Under the pieces are notes generated by a model. It worked only from the letters and a program-made list of their open reading frames with translations, did no database searches and was not told the origin of the DNA. DNA of 9,723 nt from Porticoccaceae bacterium. Lineage in GTDB: Bacteria > Pseudomonadota > Gammaproteobacteria > Pseudomonadales > Porticoccaceae. Both the position numbers and the translations under genes were made by a program. Numbering within the stretch: position 1 is the first letter of the stretch; each line of letters opens with the position of its first letter. Location of the stretch: positions 1-9,723 of the forward strand of contig JAPKCN010000058.1 of NCBI GenBank assembly GCA_028822945.1, written 5' to 3'. Positions 5,760 through 9,723 of this stretch are shown here, one piece after another.

Positions 5760-8036
5760 CTAGAGTAGCGATGAATGATAAAGTTTTGAGAGCTCCGGTT
5801 GTCCTAACTCCCGAGCTAACAAATTGGCTACAGCGGCGGCATCCAACAATCGTAGCGCGCGTCTTGCCAATTCTTTAGCCCGACTATGGGGCACTTGCAA
5901 CAACATAGATTTTACTTTTGGCAACCCAGTAGCACTCATCGACAAATGCCGATATCCCAAGCCGGTGAGTAGCACCGCTCCCAATGGATCGCCGGCAAGC
6001 TCGCCGCAGACGCTGACCTCACAACCGACCGCATTGGCCTGCTCATAAATAATACTCAAGGCTTTTAACACGCTCGGGTGAAGAGAGTTATAAAGATTTG
6101 CAACGCGCGGATTGTTGCGGTCAACGGCGAGTAAATACTGCGTCAAATCGTTGGTTCCGACAGACAAAAAACTTACTCTGCGGCTGAGTGCTTTTACCTG
6201 GTAAACGGCGGCGGGTACTTCGATCATAGCACCCACCGGTGGACGCTCAATTCTAAGTCCCTCTTCGGTAGTTAGCTCTTGATAGGCACGGTCAATTAGG
6301 TCGAGGGCACACTCCAATTCGCTGACACTACTGATCATTGGCAACATTATACGCAAATTTTCAAACCCTTCAGAGGCACGCAGCATCGCACGGATCTGAA
6401 CTAAAAATATCTCCGGATGATCTAGTGAAATTCGGATTCCACGCCAGCCTAAAAACGGATTTTCCTCCTCGATTGGAAAGTAGGGTAGCGCCTTATCGCC
6501 GCCGATATCCAAAGTGCGCATAGTCACTGACCGCGGGGAAAAGGCCTGCAACTGTTCCCGATAAATAACCATTTGCTCGTCTTCGGTGGGAAAACTAGAG
6601 CGCATAAAAAACGGAATCTCAGTGCGATAAAGACCAACCGCCTCCGCGCCACTTCTCAAAGACCTCAGAGTGTCGTGCCGCAACCCAGTGTTGACCCAAA
6701 GCGCGATGCGCTGACCGTCGGGCATTTCACAGGGAATATCACGCAATTTTTCGAGGTCTTTGTTCAGCAGTTTTTCTTCTCGTTGACGCTTTAAGTAGGC
6801 TCGCCGACAGGTGCGCGATGGCCGGCTTATTACCGTCCCCTTAAAACCGTCGACAATGAGTTCCTGACCCTCAAGTTCCGCCAATGGCAGATTAATGGCC
6901 CCCATTATGGTCGGAATACCCAGAGCTCTGGCGACAATAGCCAGATGCGAATTACTCGAACCCTTTAGTGAAATAATACCGACCAGTCGGTTGGCAGGTA
7001 TATCTGCAAGGACCGCTGCCGATAAATCTTCACCAACTAAAATCGCCCTACGCGGCATAACCGCAGCAGCCATATTGTCTTTTTGCAAGTACCCAAGAAC
7101 CCGCTTGCCGAGATCGGATACATCCGCTGCTCGCTCTCGCAGGTAGGCATCATCCATTTTTCGAAAGGTTTTTACATGTTTAAGAATCACCGCACTCCAC
7201 GCCGTCGGTGCGGTCTGACCCGATTCGATTGCGCTGACCACCTCACCCACCAGCGAACTGTCGTCGAGCATCCGGATATAGACTTCGAATAGGGCAAATT
7301 CCTCTGAGCTCAGTTTGTCTTTTAAACCGGCGCCCAGATTACGCATATCGCTTTTTGCGGAATCCAGAGCCTCACGAAATCGGCTGATTTCACTTTCACT
7401 GTCGGTGGAATAGCGCTCTGGAACCAAGGTTAAATCAGAACTGCGAACTGAGAGCACGGCACGCCCGATGCCGATACCGGGGGCACTGGCGATACCCTGA
7501 AAAGTCGCTTCGCGACTCTTGCCACGACCACTCAACGATAGGCGCTTCAGAACTCCAGTGGCTTCGGCATGGGCGATAGCGCCCGACAATTGAGCGCTCA
7601 CAGTGACTACAAACGCCTCTTCTTCACTGGCAAAACGTCGCTCGGTGGTTTGCTGTAAAACCAATACGCCAAGTACCTTGCGCTGATGGATAATAGGGAC
7701 GCCGAGAAAAGAGTGATATGGCGCTTCTCCTGCGTCTTCAAAATAGACAAAATTTGCGTGCTGGTCGGCGTTTTGTAAGTTAAGTGGCTCTTCTCTCGCC
7801 GCGACAAGTCCAACCAGTCCCTCGCGCATCGCCAGACGAATTTTCCCGATGGCCTCTTGGCGTAGCCCCTCAGTTGCCATCAAGACATAGCGTTGATCGC
7901 GCGGGTCGAATAAGTAAACTGAGCATACTCCTGCGGCGAGTGAAGACTTCAACTCCTTGACAATTATGCTGAGCACCTCAGGCAAACTTCGAGCACTGTT
8001 AACTTCCTGAACTATAGCGCGCAGTGAAGCTAGCAT
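5760..8036 (-). CDS. ptsP: Phosphoenolpyruvate-protein phosphotransferase PtsP (enzyme I-Ntr)
   Basis: First enzyme of the nitrogen-type phosphotransferase chain: takes phosphate from PEP onto its own His and passes it to NPr (PtsO) and then PtsN, a regulatory rather than sugar-transporting cascade. The 758 residues comprise an N-terminal GAF domain (about 1-160), an enzyme I HPr-binding/phospho-His region with active-site His364 in GSSNSHLAIVARALGIPT, and a C-terminal PEP-binding barrel with GLYRTEIPF (468-476), TLDIGGDK (508-515), GTNDLTQYLLAVDR (627-640) and Cys677 in VCGELAGDP. The GAF domain separates it from the shorter PtsI (about 575 residues). In E. coli this GAF domain senses glutamine and 2-oxoglutarate. 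The start at 8036 overlaps the end of rppH by 7 nt and lacks a strong ribosome-binding site, so coupling is likely. rppH-ptsP is a conserved gammaproteobacterial pair. ptsO and ptsN are not in the window. Confidence 0.96.
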   Translation of the reverse strand: MLASLRAIVQEVNSARSLPEVLSIIVKELKSSLAAGVCSVYLFDPRDQRYVLMATEGLRQEAIGKIRLAMREGLVGLVAAREEPLNLQNADQHANFVYFEDAGEAPYHSFLGVPIIHQRKVLGVLVLQQTTERRFASEEEAFVVTVSAQLSGAIAHAEATGVLKRLSLSGRGKSREATFQGIASAPGIGIGRAVLSVRSSDLTLVPERYSTDSESEISRFREALDSAKSDMRNLGAGLKDKLSSEEFALFEVYIRMLDDSSLVGEVVSAIESGQTAPTAWSAVILKHVKTFRKMDDAYLRERAADVSDLGKRVLGYLQKDNMAAAVMPRRAILVGEDLSAAVLADIPANRLVGIISLKGSSNSHLAIVARALGIPTIMGAINLPLAELEGQELIVDGFKGTVISRPSRTCRRAYLKRQREEKLLNKDLEKLRDIPCEMPDGQRIALWVNTGLRHDTLRSLRSGAEAVGLYRTEIPFFMRSSFPTEDEQMVIYREQLQAFSPRSVTMRTLDIGGDKALPYFPIEEENPFLGWRGIRISLDHPEIFLVQIRAMLRASEGFENLRIMLPMISSVSELECALDLIDRAYQELTTEEGLRIERPPVGAMIEVPAAVYQVKALSRRVSFLSVGTNDLTQYLLAVDRNNPRVANLYNSLHPSVLKALSIIYEQANAVGCEVSVCGELAGDPLGAVLLTGLGYRHLSMSATGLPKVKSMLLQVPHSRAKELARRALRLLDAAAVANLLARELGQPELSKLYHSSLL
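5791..5817. repeat. Imperfect hairpin inside the 3' end of ptsP
   Basis: AGCTCCGG (5791-5798) and CCCGAGCT (5810-5817) pair as an 8-bp stem with one mismatch and an 11-nt loop, 30 nt inside the ptsP coding end. In the ptsP direction it is followed by CTCAAAACTTT, not a real T-tract. It is the only stem I noticed near the 3-nt gap between ptsP and the NRDE gene, so it may help end one or both transcripts. Weak. Confidence 0.25.
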
Positions 8037-8542
8037 AGCGACTGCCCAGTGTCACAATGCATCAGCTGAAGGCGCTGGTTATGTCCGGAAAATTCCTTTA
8101 GGGCTGCCCGATAAACGCCGCGTTTAAACGCTACAACAGCGTCGATAGGATGCCAGTAATTAACCCACTGCCAATCGTCGAACTCCGGCGCGTCAGTAGT
8201 ATCGAAGCGGACTTTAGCAATCGGTGCCTCGAGTCGCAAAAAATACCATTTTTGCTTTTGTCCAATACATACAGGTTTCTGGCTTTTGCGTTGCATGGCA
8301 ACCGGTATTTTATAGCGCAACCAACGCCGGGTACTTTGGATGATGCTTACATCCCCAGGTCGCAAACCGATTTCCTCGTGCAACTCGCGATATAGCGCCT
8401 GCTCGGGGCTCTCATGGCTATCGACACCCCCTTGGGGAAATTGCCAGGCCGCTTGACCCACTCGCTTGGCCCAAAATACTTTGCCGTAACCATCGCTGAG
8501 AACAATCGCAATATTTGAGCGAAAACCTTCTTTATCTAACAA
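8030..8542 (-). CDS. rppH: RNA 5'-pyrophosphohydrolase RppH (Nudix), probable TTG start
   Basis: Removes pyrophosphate from triphosphorylated mRNA 5' ends, opening them to RNase E-dependent decay. With the start chosen here the product has 170 residues (E. coli: 176). It carries an intact Nudix box GX5EX7REUXEEXGU at residues 38-60 (GGVDSHESPEQALYRELHEE, then IGL), preceded by AWQFPQ, and the RppH-specific RRWLRYKIP, KPVCIGQKQKWYFLRL and FKRGVYR segments. Start choice: the frame is open from an ATG at 8578 (182 residues), but that ATG has no ribosome-binding site and adds 12 residues absent from homologues. The TTG at 8542 aligns with the family start (L-D-K-E-G-F-R against M-I-D-x-D-G-F/Y-R) and has AAGGAAG 9 nt upstream. 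The 3' end overlaps ptsP by 7 nt. Confidence 0.94.
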   Translation of the reverse strand: MLDKEGFRSNIAIVLSDGYGKVFWAKRVGQAAWQFPQGGVDSHESPEQALYRELHEEIGLRPGDVSIIQSTRRWLRYKIPVAMQRKSQKPVCIGQKQKWYFLRLEAPIAKVRFDTTDAPEFDDWQWVNYWHPIDAVVAFKRGVYRAALKEFSGHNQRLQLMHCDTGQSLC

Positions 8543-8550
8543 GTTTGTCA

Positions 8551-8557
8551 CTTCCTT
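8551..8557 (-). promoter_or_regulatory. Ribosome-binding site supporting the rppH TTG start
   Basis: On the minus strand this reads AAGGAAG, ending 9 nt before the TTG at 8542. It lies inside the frame downstream of the ATG at 8578 and so argues against that upstream start. It also overlaps an in-frame GTG at 8551, which is too close to be served by it. Confidence 0.55.
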
Positions 8558-8793
8558 TTTACCTAATAGTGCCAGCATAAAAACGGATTAATTGTGCCGC
8601 GGCGGCAACTTGAGATTGCGTAACACTAAGGCACGGCATCTTGTAACAGCCTAACAAATATCCGCGGTTTGTGGAAATACCGCCGCCTCTTTTCGATTTG
8701 AATAATAATCTAAACGCCACTCGTTAAAAGATGGCTAAACACACCTAAATCCGATGGGCATACTCAATGTCTTGATGCGTGAGCACACAACCA

Positions 8794-8828
8794 ACCGATT
8801 AATTGTCGTGCCGATCGGTAATACGACA
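8794..8828. repeat. Two interleaved inverted repeats
   Basis: ACCGAT (8794-8799) can pair with ATCGGT (8814-8819), and TGTCGT (8804-8809) with ACGACA (8823-8828). The two 6-bp stems exclude each other in a simple hairpin or form a pseudoknot. The palindrome CCGATCGG (8811-8818) lies between. Arms are perfect but short, so an operator, a structured RNA or chance are all possible. Confidence 0.3.
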
Positions 8829-9027
8829 GAAACAATCGCAAATACCGCAGCATTTATCTAAAGCAAAACCAACCTCCTCAATGCAACCGCGACAAAAAAA
8901 TTTAGAAAAAGGCTACTTTAATGACCGCCACGCTATTGAAGATATTATGCAGATCACATGTGTCGACCGCTGCGCGCCTGTTTATTTGTCACACTCGTTA
9001 CGCGATCGCGCCAACCGACAGGACGGA

Positions 9028-9043
9028 GAGGTTATGTGACCTC
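9028..9043 (-). terminator. Weak hairpin downstream of gcvH
   Basis: GAGGT (9028-9032) and ACCTC (9039-9043) form a 5-bp stem with a 6-nt loop, 25 nt past the gcvH stop. In the gcvH direction it is followed by TCCGTCC, with no T-tract. It is the best stem near the gcvH 3' end but not a proper intrinsic terminator. Confidence 0.2.
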
Positions 9044-9068
9044 GCTAGTAACGCACAACGGCCGCAAC

Positions 9069-9464
9069 TCAAAGATCTTGATCCTCGACTAAGGCGCGGT
9101 AACCCTCCAAGTCTAATAAATCTTCGATGCTGTTAATATCTCGGGGCTTTAAACGCATAAACCAGCCAAGATCGTAAGGCGAACTATTCACCATACTCGG
9201 GTCGTCTTGCAACCCAGCATTGACCTCGACAACTTCACCGGAGATCGGTGTATAGATGTCAGAAGCAGCCTTGACCGACTCGACCACAGCCACTTCTGCT
9301 CCTGCGTCAATTTCAGCGCCCACATCTGGTAATTCGACGTAGACCACGTCACCCAAAGCATCTTGAGCATGATCGGTGATCCCAATCAAAACTGACCCAT
9401 CGGCCTCCACCTTTACCCATTCATGACTTTCCGAATACTTTAATTCGGCGCGAAATTCGCTCAT
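9069..9464 (-). CDS. gcvH: Glycine cleavage system H protein
   Basis: Lipoyl carrier of the glycine cleavage system: shuttles the aminomethyl group from the P protein (GcvP) to the T protein (GcvT) and electrons to the L protein. The 131-residue product has the full fold: SESHEWVKVE (11-20), IGITDHAQDALGDVVYVELP (27-46), the lipoylation motif ESVKAASDIY with target Lys65, PISGEVVEVN (73-82) and PYDLGWFMRLK (96-106). Length is normal (E. coli: 129). The ATG at 9464 has a GGAGG ribosome-binding site (9470-9474), 5 nt away. It stands alone on the minus strand: neither gcvT nor gcvP is adjacent, the nearest upstream gene is divergent, and about 0.5 kb of noncoding DNA follows. I found no glycine riboswitch in the 168-nt upstream gap. 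Confidence 0.97.
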   Translation of the reverse strand: MSEFRAELKYSESHEWVKVEADGSVLIGITDHAQDALGDVVYVELPDVGAEIDAGAEVAVVESVKAASDIYTPISGEVVEVNAGLQDDPSMVNSSPYDLGWFMRLKPRDINSIEDLLDLEGYRALVEDQDL

Positions 9465-9500
9465 TGCCTCCTCCAGATTTTTAAATAAGTCAATTTTTTA

Positions 9501-9537
9501 TATCTTCGATCGGGTATTTTAACGTGCCATCGAGATA
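9501..9537. promoter_or_regulatory. Inverted repeat spanning the predicted gcvH -10 box (possible operator)
   Basis: TATCTTCGAT (9501-9510) and ATCGAGATA (9529-9537) are inverted copies of each other apart from one extra T. Their centre falls on the predicted gcvH -10 box (9516-9521), the geometry of a repressor site. No known regulator is recognised, and chance cannot be excluded in this AT-rich stretch. Confidence 0.3.
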
Positions 9538-9545
9538 AATGTAGA
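9516..9545 (-). promoter_or_regulatory. Possible gcvH promoter
   Basis: On the minus strand TCTACA (9540-9545, four of six to TTGACA) and TAAAAT (9516-9521, five of six to TATAAT) are 18 bp apart. Transcription would start near 9509, giving a leader of about 45 nt. A second TATAAA at 9494-9502 has no matching -35. By eye only. Confidence 0.35.
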
Positions 9546-9562
9546 CTAATTTTTAACTAGCA

Positions 9563-9590
9563 TTGAGCGGCACATACAAAGTCGTATAAT
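9563..9590 (+). promoter_or_regulatory. Promoter for the secreted-protein gene at 9633
   Basis: TTGAGC (9563-9568, four of six to TTGACA, with the TTGA part intact) and a perfect TATAAT (9585-9590) are 16 bp apart. RNA would start near 9597, giving a leader of about 36 nt that contains the TAAGG ribosome-binding site at 9620-9624. This is the clearest sigma70-type promoter in the window. Confidence 0.5.
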
Positions 9591-9632
9591 TAGCAATTTT
9601 TGAGCATTCACATTAAACCTAAGGTTCCTAAT

Positions 9633-9723
9633 ATGCATCAGCGATGCCTCCAAACGGCTCTACTACTAATAGTATTTACGCTCTCATCCAAGAGCCATGC
9701 CGAGCAAATCATACTTACTAACG
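9633..9723 (+). CDS. Exported protein of unknown function, partial: first 30 codons
   Basis: The frame from the ATG at 9633 is open to the window edge, so only the N-terminus is visible. The first residues form a classical signal peptide: MHQR, a hydrophobic core (TALLLIVFTL), a polar stretch, and a probable cleavage site SHA|EQ after residue 23, leaving EQIILTN as the start of the mature part. There is no lipobox Cys after the core (the only Cys is residue 5), so it is probably a soluble periplasmic or outer-membrane protein. A TAAGG ribosome-binding site sits 8 nt before the ATG and a good promoter lies upstream. It is divergent from gcvH. Too little is present to name a family. Confidence 0.7.
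   Translation, partial: MHQRCLQTALLLIVFTLSSKSHAEQIILTN

Larger units (their letters stand above)
8543..9068. other. Long noncoding gap between gcvH and rppH
   Basis: About 0.5 kb with no convincing gene on either strand. It must hold the gcvH 3' end and the rppH promoter, neither of which I can place firmly. Visible are: the dyad TTGTAA/TAACAA (8641-8657); a GCGGT/ACCGC stem (8664-8668 with 8679-8683) followed on the plus strand by CGCCTCTTTT; the structure at 8794-8828; a strong TGAGGAGGT on the minus strand (8872-8880) without a start codon at normal distance; the palindromes CACATGTG (8955-8962) and CGCGATCGCG (9001-9010); and a GAGGT/ACCTC stem (9028-9043). Plus-strand frames at 8803-9039 and 8921-9136 look like chance. 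The second has AAAGG 8 nt before its ATG but runs antisense into gcvH. A small RNA or a decayed gene is possible. Confidence 0.5.

Noticed and set aside
8803..9136. Two plus-strand frames (78 and 71 codons) in the gap before gcvH
   Set aside because: The first uses a TTG start without a ribosome-binding site. The second has a fair AAAGG but runs antisense into the gcvH 3' end. Neither product has hydrophobic or motif structure suggesting a protein.
600..9510. Repeated CGATCG hexamers (seven by eye, including CGCGATCGCG at 9001-9010) as a possible genome-wide repeat
   Set aside because: About 2.4 are expected by chance in a random sequence of this length, and they are scattered through coding and noncoding DNA. 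The excess is mild and probably reflects base composition. A genome-wide count would be needed.
9465..9632. Glycine riboswitch upstream of gcvH
   Set aside because: The predicted leader is only about 45 nt and AT-rich, without the conserved GG-rich core of that riboswitch class.

Overview
The window looks like chromosomal DNA of a marine-type gammaproteobacterium. The evidence is the block rppH-ptsP / NRDE gene / lgt-thyA-folA, known from Pseudomonas and related groups, next to a TonB2-type operon (DUF3450, TtpC-like, ExbB2-like) typical of Vibrio, Shewanella and oligotrophic marine gammaproteobacteria. A family such as Cellvibrionaceae or Halieaceae is a guess. I see no insertion sequence, phage gene, tRNA, rRNA or CRISPR array.

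Layout. 2-2455 (minus): the first three genes of an energy-transducing operon, cut by the window edge: a secreted coiled-coil DUF3450 protein, a TtpC-like protein with a periplasmic coiled coil and a TolQ/ExbB domain, and the start of a short ExbB. 2456-2644: noncoding, with three small hairpins behind folA. 2645-4878 (minus): lgt, thyA and folA, tightly packed (6-nt gap, then a 4-nt ATGA overlap), giving lipoprotein diacylglyceryl transferase, thymidylate synthase and dihydrofolate reductase. The last two form one cycle: ThyA oxidises methylene-THF to DHF and FolA reduces it. 4995-5756 (plus): an NRDE/TANGO2-family gene, divergent from lgt. 5760-8542 (minus): rppH and ptsP, overlapping by 7 nt: the RNA 5'-pyrophosphohydrolase that starts mRNA decay, and enzyme I of the nitrogen-type phosphotransferase chain. 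8543-9068: about 0.5 kb with no convincing gene. 9069-9464 (minus): gcvH, the lipoyl carrier of glycine cleavage, without gcvT or gcvP in view. 9633-9723 (plus): the first 30 codons of a secreted protein behind a perfect TATAAT box.

No exotic system is evident. The best leads are the TonB2-type operon, a TTG start for rppH, a possible leaderless NRDE mRNA, the unexplained 0.5-kb gap upstream of rppH, and small inverted repeats around the gcvH promoter and behind folA. Promoters and hairpins were found by eye and are tentative.
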